Source of the DNA: Clostridium puniceum
GTDB taxonomy: Bacteria; Bacillota; Clostridia; Clostridiales; Clostridiaceae
Direction: 5' to 3'
Length of the DNA stretch: 46,395 nucleotides
Assembly: GCF_002006345.1 (NCBI RefSeq)
Contig: NZ_LZZM01000186.1
Coordinates: forward strand, 1-46,395
Shown: one piece after another, positions 17,333 to 26,226 of the stretch
How the letters are laid out: every line of letters starts with the position of its first letter
How positions within the stretch are numbered: the first letter of the stretch is position 1
Notes under the pieces: generated by a model
The model's database searches: none
What the model saw: only the letters and a program-made list of their open reading frames with translations
What the model was told of the DNA's origin: nothing
Made by a program: the position numbers and the translations under genes

Positions 17333-18682
17333 ATGAAAGAAAAGTTAAGTTTTCAACAAAACTTATTAATAGGTTCCTTGCTATTTGGACTATTTTTTGG
17401 TGCAGGTAATTTAATATTCCCAGTACAAATGGGACAAGAAGCAGGAAGTAATACTTTAACAGCAACTATTGGATTTTTAATTACAGGGGTAGGACTACCT
17501 ATTGTGGGGATTGTTGCATCAGCACTTTCAAAGAGTGAAAGCTTATTCGATATGGCAAGGCCAATCAGTTCACGTTATGCAAGTATATTTACTTGTTTAT
17601 TATATTTAACAATAGGGCCGTTATTTGCAATTCCCCGTACAGCAACAGTTGCATTTGAAGTAGGAATTCATCCATTTATTCCGGATGAATATTTAAAGCT
17701 AGGATTGTTTGTTTTTTCAATTATATTTTTTACATTTACAATTTATTTTTCTCTAAAACCAGGGCGAATTTTAGATTGGGTGGGTAAATATCTTACGCCT
17801 ATTTTTTTGGCACTTTTATCTATTTTATTAATTGTTACCTTTTTAAAGCCAATGGGGCAAGTAAATCAATATGCGGCTCAAGGGAATTATGAGATTCAAC
17901 CATTATTTACTGGTTTGTTAGATGGATACAATACTATGGATGCATTAGCATCTCTAGCTTTTGCTATTATTATTATTTCTAATATACAAAAATTGGGAGT
18001 TAAAAATTCTCGTTTAATTGCAAAAGAAACATGTAAATCAGGTTTAGTTAGTGTCGCCTTTATGACTATTATTTATGGCTCATTAGCTTACATGGGAGCC
18101 ACAAGTTTAGGAAGTGTAAGTCGTGCTGATAATGGTGGAAGTATTTTAGCAATGGTGAGCAATCATTATTTTGGTATGATTGGAACTGTATTATTAGCAG
18201 CTATTGTAGGAATTGCATGTTCCAAAACAGCTATTGGATTAATTACTTCATGTTCTGAAATGTTTAGTGAAATGTTTCCAAGATCAATTTCTTATAAAAA
18301 ATATGCTATTATATTTACAGTTTTTTCATTTGTAATTGCTAATTTTGGATTGAGTAATATTATACAACTATCTATACCAGTACTTATGTTTTTATATCCA
18401 TTAGCAATTACTTTAATTTTATTATCACTGTTAACACCAATTATTAATAAACAAAGTGATATCTATAAATGGACGACGGGATTAACAATTATTGCAGCAT
18501 TTTTTGATTTATGCAAAGCATTGCCTAAACCTCTTCAAGAAAATTTTGCAGTTGCAAAGCTTATTAATTTTGCACATATATATCTACCAGGGTTTGACTA
18601 TGGATTTGGATGGGTTGTGCCAGCACTTTGCGGCTTTTTAATCGGAGTCATTATTTGGCGTGTTAGTGCAAAGAAAGAATAA
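17333..18682 (+). CDS. brnQ: Branched-chain amino acid transporter BrnQ (LIVCS family)
   Basis: A 449-residue membrane carrier for leucine, isoleucine and valine driven by a cation gradient. It has about twelve hydrophobic segments. It opens with the family signature LFGLFFGAGNLIFPVQMG, has GPLFAIPRTATVAFEVG near 95-112 and a hydrophilic break with SRLIAKETCKSG. Length is typical and the frame is clean. It stands alone, with AGGAGG six bases before the ATG and a bidirectional hairpin after it. Its position some distance from ilvD may reflect common physiology, uptake next to synthesis, but no shared regulation is visible. Confidence 0.92.
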   Translation: MKEKLSFQQNLLIGSLLFGLFFGAGNLIFPVQMGQEAGSNTLTATIGFLITGVGLPIVGIVASALSKSESLFDMARPISSRYASIFTCLLYLTIGPLFAIPRTATVAFEVGIHPFIPDEYLKLGLFVFSIIFFTFTIYFSLKPGRILDWVGKYLTPIFLALLSILLIVTFLKPMGQVNQYAAQGNYEIQPLFTGLLDGYNTMDALASLAFAIIIISNIQKLGVKNSRLIAKETCKSGLVSVAFMTIIYGSLAYMGATSLGSVSRADNGGSILAMVSNHYFGMIGTVLLAAIVGIACSKTAIGLITSCSEMFSEMFPRSISYKKYAIIFTVFSFVIANFGLSNIIQLSIPVLMFLYPLAITLILLSLLTPIINKQSDIYKWTTGLTIIAAFFDLCKALPKPLQENFAVAKLINFAHIYLPGFDYGFGWVVPALCGFLIGVIIWRVSAKKE

Positions 18683-18801
18683 CATAATAATTTTATACAT
18701 AATTTTTTGATAATACTTGAATTGAGTAAAAACCAATATAAATTTAGTGAATAGTTATTTTAAACGCAAATTATAGATTAGCTAGGGAGTAGTGAAAACT
18801 T

Positions 18802-18851
18802 CTTAGCTTTATTTTTTGAGTTCTCTTTACAAATGAAAAAATAAAGCTAAG
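18802..18851. terminator. Bidirectional terminator between brnQ and the AEC remnant
   Basis: A perfect 16-bp inverted repeat (18802-18817 with 18836-18851) has T runs on both strands at the stem base and an 18-base loop. It can terminate brnQ on the plus strand and the convergent remnant on the minus strand. Confidence 0.75.
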
Positions 18852-18866
18852 AAAATATAATACAAA

Positions 18867-19340
18867 TTATTGACTCAAAAGTTCTAACTCTAGATTAACA
18901 GTAGCATGTAAATTGGAATAAGCGATAGTTGTTACAATTGTATTTACTGTAGCATATTCGTAATCAGCATTATAACTTTTTGAAACTATAGCTGTATTAG
19001 TCATAACTGGTATGGCTGCTTGAATAACAAATACATCTGTCATAAGTGCAGGAACATTGGCAAAATTACATAGTACTAAAATTAGAATAGGTGAAATAAG
19101 GAATCTGACTAAAATTATTGCAACAATATCCCAACTAAATTTAAATTCTTTGAAATTAACAGAATAAATTGTTATTACTATAAATAGCATAGCTAAAGGT
19201 GTAGTTAAATTACCAAAATACTTACAAGTATCTAATAAGAATTTTGGCAGATGAATATCAAGTAGTATAAGTATAACTGCAAACATAAAACTCAATAGTG
19301 GGGTGGATAAAATTCTCTTTATTGTATATATTGTAAAATT
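18867..19340 (-). pseudogene. C-terminal half of an AEC (auxin efflux carrier) family transporter
   Basis: The minus strand encodes about 142 residues from the first ATG (19295), with the family frame open back to about 19340, matching the second half of AEC-family permeases. Hydrophobic helices and the conserved block QAAIPVMTNTAIVSKSYNADYEYA are present. Intact members are about 300 residues, so the first five helices are missing, and no ribosome binding site serves the fragment. The last 20 residues (SNLHATVNLELELLSQ) are polar and unlike the usual final membrane helix, so the 3' end is altered too. It is a truncated pseudogene. The lipoprotein gene begins right at the broken end, suggesting a deletion or insertion joint near 19340. 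Confidence 0.75.
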
Positions 19341-19359
19341 TTAAGGGGGATTAATAATA

Positions 19360-19962
19360 ATGAAAAAACAATTTATTACAGCTATTTTAATTGGTTTAAT
19401 TAGCATAAATTTAGTTGCTTGTGGAAATAGTAAATCAACAGATTCTGCAATTAAAGCAGATACAGCAAAATCAGATTCTTCAAGTAAATCGGATACAACA
19501 AAATCTGATTCAAGTTCTAAAGATGACGTTTGGACATATTTTAATGGAACTACATGGTCAGATGATTATAATGGGTTGAAATTAGAGATTGAAAAAGCTG
19601 TAACGACTGATAAAGCTCCAGCTCAAGATGGTAGTGATAAAAAAGCTTCAGCAGTAGGAGTTAAGCTTAAACTTACTAATAATACTAAAGAAAAATTCTG
19701 TACTTATCCAGATCAAGCAGTATTGGTTACTTCAACTGGAGAACAAATAGATTTACCAAGCCTGCTAGCTAGTGATAATTTAGGAGGCGAAATTGACGAA
19801 GGTGTAACTAAGGAAGGAAATATTATCTGGTATTTGAAGAAAGATGGAACAGCTAAGGATATTACTTGGATTAAGCTTTCATGGGATACTAGAAAAGGTG
19901 CAGAAGATAAGTTTGATGAACCAATTAAAAAATATGAAATAAAACTTGAACTTAAAAAATAA
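19360..19962 (+). CDS. Secreted lipoprotein with Ig-like (DUF4352-type) domain
   Basis: A 200-residue predicted lipoprotein of unknown function. The signal peptide ends in the lipobox LVAC with Cys21 as lipidation site, giving a membrane-anchored extracellular protein. Residues 22-55 are a Ser/Asp/Lys-rich linker with repeats of the KSDSSSK/TKSDSSSK type. The remaining part is a beta-rich domain (YNGLKLEIEKAV, VGVKLKLTNNTKEKF, VLVTSTGEQIDLP) with the strand pattern of DUF4352 or telomeric-repeat-like immunoglobulin folds found in Firmicute lipoproteins. It is a single gene followed by a terminator. A GGGGG-type ribosome binding site (AAGGGGGAT) precedes the ATG. The role could be envelope binding or signalling. 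Confidence 0.75.
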   Translation: MKKQFITAILIGLISINLVACGNSKSTDSAIKADTAKSDSSSKSDTTKSDSSSKDDVWTYFNGTTWSDDYNGLKLEIEKAVTTDKAPAQDGSDKKASAVGVKLKLTNNTKEKFCTYPDQAVLVTSTGEQIDLPSLLASDNLGGEIDEGVTKEGNIIWYLKKDGTAKDITWIKLSWDTRKGAEDKFDEPIKKYEIKLELKK

Positions 19963-20021
19963 TTAAATCCATAATGGGTTTTCTTATTCTAAAAAGTTAG
20001 CAATAGAATAATATAAAAAAT

Positions 20022-20068
20022 AAAATTCCAACTTATAGTAAATGCTATGGTTGGAATTTTATTTTATG
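20022..20068 (+). terminator. Terminator after the lipoprotein gene
   Basis: A perfect 11-bp stem (20022-20032 with 20050-20060), with further pairing inside the loop, is followed by a T-rich tract about 60 bases after the lipoprotein stop. Confidence 0.8.
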
Positions 20069-20207
20069 ATAGGTTGTTGAATAAACAAAATTTATAAAAA
20101 AATGAATAAGTCATTCCTTTATGATATAATAATTTCGCAAAAAAACTAAATATATCACATAAGGAATGACTCAAATATGATTATATCATTAATAGATTGT
20201 TGAATAA
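20069..20207. repeat. Repeat-flanked relic, possibly IS or MITE remnant
   Basis: Two near-identical 16-mers, ATAGGTTGTTGAATAA (20069-20084) and ATAGATTGTTGAATAA (20192-20207), bracket about 107 bases. Inside, AGTCATTCCTTTATG (20109-20123) and CATAAGGAATGACT (20158-20171) form an inverted repeat. The second arm reads AAGGA-ATG, like a ribosome binding site with a start codon followed by only four codons. This layout suggests the start region of an insertion sequence whose body was deleted, or a small non-autonomous element. No transposase remains. Confidence 0.4.
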
Positions 20208-20271
20208 CTAATTAGAAAATAAACAAATTAACCAACCTAATCATAATTAATGAGTATGAATAAGCAGAGGC

Positions 20272-21522
20272 TTATTTTATTTTAGCTAAATGAAAAGCTA
20301 CACTAAAAGTAGTACCTTCAGCTTTAGAACTTTTTACAATTATTTTTCCGTGATGAGTATCTACTATGGTTTTTGCAATAGCAAGCCCTAAGCCATAGCC
20401 GTCTTTTTTTCTAGCTCTTGACTCATCAGCACGATAAAAACGATCAAAAAGATGTAAAATTTTCTCTTCAGGAATAGGTTCTCCTGTATTATTAACTGAC
20501 AAAAGAAGCTTATCTTGAGTTTTTGTTAAGTTTATATTTATATTGCCTTTTTCACTAGAATATTTTATTGCATTGTCTATAAGGATAAAAATTAATTGTT
20601 TTAATCTATTGCCATCTCCATTTATAAAAATATCTGGAGTTATTTCACTATCAATTGTTTTATCTTCCTCAAAGGCAACTGATTCAAAAGGTAATACGCA
20701 ATTCCATATAATATCACTAAAATTTAGTATAGAAAAAATAACTTCATTTTTATTATCAGCCGTTTTGGCTAGAAATAGCAGGTCATTCACTAAAGATGTC
20801 ATTCTTTCACCTTCAGTTTTAATGTAATTAATCCATTTAATCTGGTTATTTATAGTGTCTTCTTTATGAGATAATACAATATCGGCATTGGCTAATATGA
20901 CAGTTAGAGGTGTCTTTAATTCATGTGAAGCATCTGCTACAAATTGCCTTTGTTGCTCCCAAGATCTTTTTATAGGTTTAACTGCCCAATTAGCTAAATA
21001 TAAACTAACTATAAAAAATGCTATTGAGCTTCCAATACCAACCAGAGCAAATGTTTTTAGTAGTGATTTTAAAGTATTTATTTCTAAGTTTCTATCAGTA
21101 AATGCAATTTTAATACCTTTTTCATTAGGATGTTTTAAAAATCTAAAATTTTCATCTTGTACTAAACCAGTTGAATTATTATTTGCTAAAGAAAAATCTA
21201 CTAATATTTTTAAGGTATCTATATTTAAATTATCAATATTATTATAAAATATATCAGTTATATTATTGTTTTTATCTAACTGGATTGCAAAAGATAGAGT
21301 TTGAGGTGGTGGTGGCGCAGAATCTATCTTTTGATTTCCTATATCAATTTGTTTTTTATAGATTTCATTTTCTTGCTCAATTGTTTTTTGAAGTAGATCA
21401 TTACTATCCATTATAAGCCGAGTACTAGTTGAAATATAAACTGAACCAAAAGTAAACATAAGAATAATAAGTATTAATACCATATTAATAAAAACAAATT
21501 TCTTTTTTAATTTATTAATCAT
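20272..21522 (-). CDS. Sensor histidine kinase (EnvZ/BaeS type)
   Basis: A 416-residue membrane kinase. A helix at about 10-32 and another at about 156-178 bracket an extracytoplasmic domain of about 120 residues with a PPPP stretch at 70-73. A very short juxtamembrane linker leads to the dimerisation domain with phospho-acceptor His200 in VADASHELKTPL. The catalytic domain shows the N box with Asn317 in ILIDNAIKYS, a G1-type VNNTGEPI, the F box FDRFYRADESRA and GYGLGLAI. It is downstream of and overlaps its response regulator by eight bases, so they are one operon. The signal is unknown; no transporter or target gene is adjacent. The frame is intact. Confidence 0.9.
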   Translation of the reverse strand: MINKLKKKFVFINMVLILIILMFTFGSVYISTSTRLIMDSNDLLQKTIEQENEIYKKQIDIGNQKIDSAPPPPQTLSFAIQLDKNNNITDIFYNNIDNLNIDTLKILVDFSLANNNSTGLVQDENFRFLKHPNEKGIKIAFTDRNLEINTLKSLLKTFALVGIGSSIAFFIVSLYLANWAVKPIKRSWEQQRQFVADASHELKTPLTVILANADIVLSHKEDTINNQIKWINYIKTEGERMTSLVNDLLFLAKTADNKNEVIFSILNFSDIIWNCVLPFESVAFEEDKTIDSEITPDIFINGDGNRLKQLIFILIDNAIKYSSEKGNININLTKTQDKLLLSVNNTGEPIPEEKILHLFDRFYRADESRARKKDGYGLGLAIAKTIVDTHHGKIIVKSSKAEGTTFSVAFHLAKIK

Positions 21523-22195
21523 TTAAATTTTCTCCTAAATGATATCCAATCTTTCTAAGTGTTTCTATCGTTACAATGGAACCTAAAAAGAAGAATTTTT
21601 TTCTTAAAAACGATATATAAACTTCAACATTATTATCTTCAGCATTAGAATCAGCTCCCCATACTTTTAGGAGTAAATCCTCCTTAGTAACAATACTACT
21701 TTGATTAGACATTAATAATCTTAGTATTTCAAATTCCTTTAATCCAAGGCGTACTGATTTAGCACCGCAAAAAAGTGTATTTGCAGATTGATTTAAGATT
21801 AAATCTCCGAACTTAAGTTCATTTGATACTAGTTCACCCTGTCTTCTAGATAAAGCTCTTACTCTAGCCAGTAATTCTTCTGGTGAAAAAGGTTTTGTTA
21901 AATAATCATCAGCACCACAATCTAGTCCTGTTACCTTATCTGTAACTTCATCTTTTGCAGTTAATAATATCACAGGTGTATTTTCTTTATTTTCTCTCAT
22001 TTTACCAACTATATCAAAGCCATTCATTCCAGGTAACATTACATCTAATATAATTACATCATATATACCACTCATAGCATAATCATATCCTGATTCACCA
22101 TCATTAACTATATCAGCAATATATTTATTTTGAGTTACAATTTGTCCTAGAGCTTCGGCTAATCTTACTTCATCATCAACTATGAGAATTCTCAT
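21515..22195 (-). CDS. OmpR-family response regulator
   Basis: A 226-residue two-domain regulator. The receiver has Asp7/Asp8, phospho-acceptor Asp51 in ILDVMLPGMNG, Thr79 and Lys101 in LTKPFSPEELL. The C-terminal winged helix (about 125-222) contains RLGLKEFEILRLLMSN, EDNNVEVYISFLRKKF and the terminal IGYHL typical of OmpR/PhoB proteins. It is the first gene of a minus-strand operon with the histidine kinase at 20272-21522; the eight-base overlap implies coupled translation. GAGGT lies about nine bases before the ATG. It is intact. Confidence 0.92.
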   Translation of the reverse strand: MRILIVDDEVRLAEALGQIVTQNKYIADIVNDGESGYDYAMSGIYDVIILDVMLPGMNGFDIVGKMRENKENTPVILLTAKDEVTDKVTGLDCGADDYLTKPFSPEELLARVRALSRRQGELVSNELKFGDLILNQSANTLFCGAKSVRLGLKEFEILRLLMSNQSSIVTKEDLLLKVWGADSNAEDNNVEVYISFLRKKFFFLGSIVTIETLRKIGYHLGENLND

Positions 22196-22408
22196 GTGTT
22201 TTTACCTCATTTCGTCCACATTAATAAGTATTATTTTTAGAAAATGCCTTATTAATATAAGCTTATCATAGTTTCCTTAAATTAAGCTGAAAGATTTTTT
22301 ACTGATAATTTAAGCATGGCATACTAATATAGACATGTGGTTGAAATTTTTAATTCAGAAAAAGATACGATGATTTTGAAAATTTTAAATTTCATCTATT
22401 TTTTACAT

Positions 22409-22921
22409 TTAAAAGATGTTATTTGGGTTATGAGGTTTAAATATAGTACCTTTATTTTCTACAGAATTCATTTTAATCTTAAGAGCTTGTTTCATTGTGG
22501 CAATCCATCTAAGTGTATAAAAATAATCTTCATTAGTGATTAACCCACAATCTAATAATGTGTTAATAGATTTAGTTAAATCATTAAAATCAAATGATGT
22601 AGCATTATTCCCATATTCAGACAATATTCTAACCATATCAATTGTAAAATCGTTTCTCATAAATTGGTCAGGATTTCCTAATATGTCTATACTAAATATT
22701 TTATCTAATTTGTTAATTGCATCTAAAGCTTTACCTTTTTTATCTCTAGGTAAATTATCTATTGTCGGAATATAAAGAGTAATATTTTTTTTAATATTTA
22801 TATGGGATTGATTTGACATCTCATTAAGTGTTTCTGAAAAATTGCTTTTATCACTATTATTTGTTTTTGGTATTGATGCACTATAATCTATAAAATTTTT
22901 ATCAGATACTTTAATTTCCAT
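22409..22921 (-). CDS. Hypothetical protein, 170 residues
   Basis: This soluble protein of unknown function has a polar, Ser/Asn-rich first 40 residues, then a helical part (KKGKALDAINKLDKIFSIDI and NDLTKSINTLLDCGLITNEDYFYTLRW). No signal peptide, membrane segment or known motif was recognised. The N-terminal style (MEIKVSDKNFIDYSAS) resembles small proteins encoded near motility or regulatory genes in clostridia, but that is only an impression. A GAGGT ribosome binding site precedes the ATG. It lies upstream of the response regulator in the same direction, 213 bases away, and is probably a separate unit. Confidence 0.6.
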   Translation of the reverse strand: MEIKVSDKNFIDYSASIPKTNNSDKSNFSETLNEMSNQSHINIKKNITLYIPTIDNLPRDKKGKALDAINKLDKIFSIDILGNPDQFMRNDFTIDMVRILSEYGNNATSFDFNDLTKSINTLLDCGLITNEDYFYTLRWIATMKQALKIKMNSVENKGTIFKPHNPNNIF

Positions 22922-23427
22922 ATCGTATTTACCTCGTTTCTTTGCGTTTATATTTAATTTTTCTTATCTTCAAGCTTCACATTAAGTGCCCATTGATTTT
23001 TTCTTATTTTATTCAGAATCTACTTTTGCTTGAAAATATTTTTTGTTTTGTTGTAATCCATTTAAGAGTAATCGCATTGTTATATTCTGGAGAAGTATTC
23101 ATTTATTTATCGATTTTTTGATTACATACTTAATACAATTAAAGAAATATAGGTGTTTATTTAAAATATATATTTAAGTAAAAATATATATGACAATATG
23201 TTAATCGATGATATTATAGAATTAATAATTAAACAACTATAACTGAGCAAATTTTCTAACATTTATTTACATGCTAATTGAAAGCAACAGTTTAAACATT
23301 GTCTATAATAAGTAAATATTGAAAAGATATTTGAAGTATTAAATTTACTTGTATTGTTAATTAATGAATACAAAAATGCTCATTCATAGTCAATAGTATA
23401 GATATAAAATTAGATAGGAGAACAAAA
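22922..23427. other. Long intergenic region, nothing recognised
   Basis: About 500 AT-rich bases separate the hypothetical gene (minus strand) from the Cys-tailed membrane protein (plus strand) and should hold divergent promoters. No terminator, riboswitch or convincing small gene was seen. AGGAG at 23416-23420 serves the downstream gene. Confidence 0.4.
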
Positions 23428-24306
23428 ATGAGATTTTTACCATTTATTAAAGGGGCAGATTTTTTAGTTGTATATGCTATATTTTCTTTAATAGGAATAA
23501 TATTAATATTAAAAAAATTGAAAAGAAGTGATAAAGATTATATAATATCAGATTTAGATGATGACAAATATTATGTTTTGAAGAATAACTACAGTTTATA
23601 TAATATGTTTTATTTTATAACATATAAGCTTTGTGCTAAAGGCATATTAATAAAAGATGAAAAGGAGAAAAAGTTTTACGTAAATAAAGATATAAAAGCT
23701 TATTTATCAGATATTGAAGAACAAGTATGTGCTCTATATTTAGAAAAGTTTGCGCCAAAGGATTTTAAATCAACCATGGTTATTGAAAGCCATTTTAAAG
23801 TGTATTATGATAATATTAACAATGAATTAAAAAGCAATGGATTAATTAAAGATTCTAAAGTTATAGAAAAAAACAAGAATATTTCAAATATAGGATTAAT
23901 TTTTATATTAATTCCAGGCGTTTTAAGACTTGTTGGTGGAATATTTAGTGAGATGCCAGTAACTGCACTTATAATCGAAATAGTTATTATCTTTATCGTA
24001 GCAAAAGCAGTTTTTTCCGCACCTATAAAATATAAATTGACTAGTAAAGGTGAAGCTTCTATTAATGCATATGAAAAGTATTATGAAGCAAGGAAAAATG
24101 ATAATAATAGAATTATGGACGACCTTTTAATGACAAATTCTTGGATGTATTTCCTAGGTGTGAGTAATATTAACAATAATAACTCTAGCTTTTTTTGTAA
24201 TGATAATTCAAGTGGGTCTTGTTCCTCGTGCTCGTCTGGTTCTTCAGATTCCTCAGGATCTTCATGTTCTTCATGCTCATCTTGCGGAGGTTGTGGAGGA
24301 GATTGA
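23428..24306 (+). CDS. Membrane protein with Cys/Ser/Gly-rich tail, TIGR04222-like
   Basis: A 292-residue protein with one helix near residues 11-29, a cytoplasmic-looking domain (about 35-150) and two close helices at about 153-173 and 177-196. A KYKLTSKGEASINAYEKYYE segment follows. The last 36 residues are low complexity with seven Cys: Cys257, 265, 268, 280, 283, 286 and 289. The last four keep a strict Cys-x-x-Cys spacing, separated by Ser-Ser or Gly-Gly. This architecture, a conserved domain followed by a Gly/Cys-rich tail, fits the TIGR04222 ('near_uncomplex') group as I remember it. The stop is two bases before the start of a radical SAM gene, so the tail is a likely substrate. AGGAG is seven bases before the ATG. 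Confidence 0.75.
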   Translation: MRFLPFIKGADFLVVYAIFSLIGIILILKKLKRSDKDYIISDLDDDKYYVLKNNYSLYNMFYFITYKLCAKGILIKDEKEKKFYVNKDIKAYLSDIEEQVCALYLEKFAPKDFKSTMVIESHFKVYYDNINNELKSNGLIKDSKVIEKNKNISNIGLIFILIPGVLRLVGGIFSEMPVTALIIEIVIIFIVAKAVFSAPIKYKLTSKGEASINAYEKYYEARKNDNNRIMDDLLMTNSWMYFLGVSNINNNNSSFFCNDNSSGSCSSCSSGSSDSSGSSCSSCSSCGGCGGD

Positions 24307-24308
24307 TT

Positions 24309-25331
24309 TTGAAAAGATTAATTATGCAATGGCATATTACTAGTAGATGCAATAAAAGGTGTAGTCACTGTTATCAAGAAAATTATAATGGAGAAGAATT
24401 TTCAATTGATAGATTAAAAGAATTAGGAAACGAATATTTAGAACTTTTAGATAAATATAATAAAAACTCTAATAAAAATATAAGAGGACAAATAAATATA
24501 ACTGGTGGAGAACCATTTATTAGAGAAGATATTTGGGAACTTCTAGATTTCTTCAAAGAAAATAACAAGCATTTTGATTTCGGAATACTCACTAATGGAT
24601 CACTCTTAAATGAAGAAATTGTGAGACGTTTAAAGTCCTATAATCCTAAAATGGTACAAGTAAGTTTAGATGGAAATAGAAAAACTCATGATAATATAAG
24701 AGGAATTAATTCTTATAAGGAAGTTATTAGAGCACTAAAATTATTGAAAAAATATAATATATATTCTTTAGTTTCATTTACTGCAAATAATAAAAACTAT
24801 AGGGAATTCAAAGATGTAGTAAAGGTTTCTAAAAAATGCAAGGCTTCTAAAGTATGGACAGATAGAATGGTGCCAATTGGGGTTGGAAATACTGGGGAAG
24901 TTAAAACATTAAGTAAAGATGAAGTGGTTGAATATATAAATATAATACGTAAAGAACAATTAAATCCATTAAATAAATTTTCTAAAACTAAAATCGCAGG
25001 GGAAAGAAGTCTTCAATTTTTAAATGGAGTTAGTTCTTCTTATAAATGTAATGCAGGAGATGGACTTATAATTTTGCTTGAAAATGGAGATGTGATGCCT
25101 TGTAGAAGATTGCCAATTATAGCTGGAAATATAAAGAATTCATCGCTTAAAGAAATCTACTTCAATTCTAAGGTTTTTAAGGAATTAAGAGGTAGTAAAG
25201 AAATACCTAAGGGGTGTAGTAAGTGCAATTTTTTTAAGAGATGTAATGGTGGAGCTAAATGTATAGAATATGGAGTTTATGGTAATTATAAAAATGGTGA
25301 TTATGGCTGTATACTTAGAAGTGAAGGTTAA
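24309..25331 (+). CDS. Radical SAM/SPASM peptide-modifying enzyme
   Basis: A 340-residue enzyme starting at TTG 24309. The upstream GGAGGAGA doubles as the end of the previous gene, so translation is coupled. The [4Fe-4S]-SAM motif is CNKRCSHC (Cys14, 18, 21) within MQWHITSRCN, and the SAM-binding GGEPF is at 66-70. The C-terminal SPASM-type domain has Cys247, Cys265 (with Gly260 giving G-x4-C), Cys303, 306, 312, 318 and 334, so auxiliary clusters are likely. Enzymes of this class install thioether or carbon-carbon links in ribosomal peptides. The WHIT-RCN start recalls the 'ACGX system' radical SAM family, known for Cys-repeat substrates. The neighbouring Cys-rich tail is the natural candidate substrate. 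ATG 24324 is an alternative start. Confidence 0.85.
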   Translation: MKRLIMQWHITSRCNKRCSHCYQENYNGEEFSIDRLKELGNEYLELLDKYNKNSNKNIRGQINITGGEPFIREDIWELLDFFKENNKHFDFGILTNGSLLNEEIVRRLKSYNPKMVQVSLDGNRKTHDNIRGINSYKEVIRALKLLKKYNIYSLVSFTANNKNYREFKDVVKVSKKCKASKVWTDRMVPIGVGNTGEVKTLSKDEVVEYINIIRKEQLNPLNKFSKTKIAGERSLQFLNGVSSSYKCNAGDGLIILLENGDVMPCRRLPIIAGNIKNSSLKEIYFNSKVFKELRGSKEIPKGCSKCNFFKRCNGGAKCIEYGVYGNYKNGDYGCILRSEG

Positions 25332-25472
25332 GAACTTCAGCCTTAATTTTTTATAAAAGCTATATTACTTGCTTGCAATTAAAAGTTTGCTAAATCAAGT
25401 TTTAATTATTATATATGTTAATATTATATGTAAAATTAAGCTTAATTTAAGTTTATAAATGCAAAAATTTAG

Positions 25473-25491
25473 TATAATATCCTAAAGGAGG
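25473..25491 (+). promoter_or_regulatory. -10 box and RBS of the ABC transporter operon
   Basis: TATAAT at 25473-25478 lies just before a strong AAAGGAGG (25484-25491) and the ATG at 25501. No good -35 is seen at the right distance. If used, the leader would be very short. The transporter may instead be read from the upstream radical SAM gene. Confidence 0.4.
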
Positions 25492-25500
25492 CTTGAATTT

Positions 25501-26226
25501 ATGATAAATATAAGTAATGTAACCAAAAGTTATAATGGGATTTATAAAGCTGTAGATAATTTAAACCTAGAAATTAAAGATGGAGAAATTTATGGATTAT
25601 TAGGACCTAATGGTGCAGGAAAGACAACTACTATTAAAATGATAACTGGAATAATAGCACCAACTAATGGACGTATAGAAATTAATAATATTGATATAAA
25701 TAAGGATGCCGTAAAGGCAAAGGAGCAATTTGGATATGTTCCAGATAGTCCAGATATGTTTTTAAGGTTAACAGGAATAGAGTATTTGAATTTTATGGCA
25801 GACGTTTATGGGGTATCAAAGGAAGATAGAATGAAAAGAATAGATGAAATGTCAAAGCGGTTTGAAATGGGGTCTGCCATAGGTGATAAGATTCAATCAT
25901 ATTCTCATGGTATGAGACAAAAAATTGTTTTAATGGGAGTCATGGTACATAACCCTAGGGTGTGGATTTTAGATGAACCTATGACTGGATTAGATCCTAA
26001 ATCAGCATTTAGTTTAAAAGAAATGATGAGAGAACATGCAGATGCAGGAAATACAGTAATTTTCTCAACGCATGTATTGGAGGTCGCAGAGAAAGTTTGT
26101 GATAAAGTAGCTATAATTCATAAAGGGCAATTAATATTTAATGGAACTTTAAATGATATGCATAATAACTTTAAAGAAAATGAATCTTTAGAAGAAATGT
26201 TCTTGGAGATGACAGAAAATGAGTAG
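25501..26226 (+). CDS. ABC transporter ATP-binding protein
   Basis: A 241-residue ATPase of the ABC-2 exporter type. Walker A is GPNGAGKT (about 35-42), the signature is the variant YSHGMRQK, Walker B is WILDEP and the switch His is in FSTHVLE. It overlaps the permease gene by eight bases, forming a two-gene exporter. It follows the radical SAM gene by 170 bases on the same strand, with only a weak hairpin and its own -10 box between, so functional linkage is possible but not proven. Its substrate cannot be read from the sequence; peptides, drugs or membrane-active compounds are exported by relatives. Confidence 0.9.
   Translation: MINISNVTKSYNGIYKAVDNLNLEIKDGEIYGLLGPNGAGKTTTIKMITGIIAPTNGRIEINNIDINKDAVKAKEQFGYVPDSPDMFLRLTGIEYLNFMADVYGVSKEDRMKRIDEMSKRFEMGSAIGDKIQSYSHGMRQKIVLMGVMVHNPRVWILDEPMTGLDPKSAFSLKEMMREHADAGNTVIFSTHVLEVAEKVCDKVAIIHKGQLIFNGTLNDMHNNFKENESLEEMFLEMTENE

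Noticed and set aside
22337..22543. Plus-strand frame overlapping the 3' end of the hypothetical gene at 22409-22921
   Set aside because: It overlaps a better-supported gene with a good ribosome binding site and has none itself.
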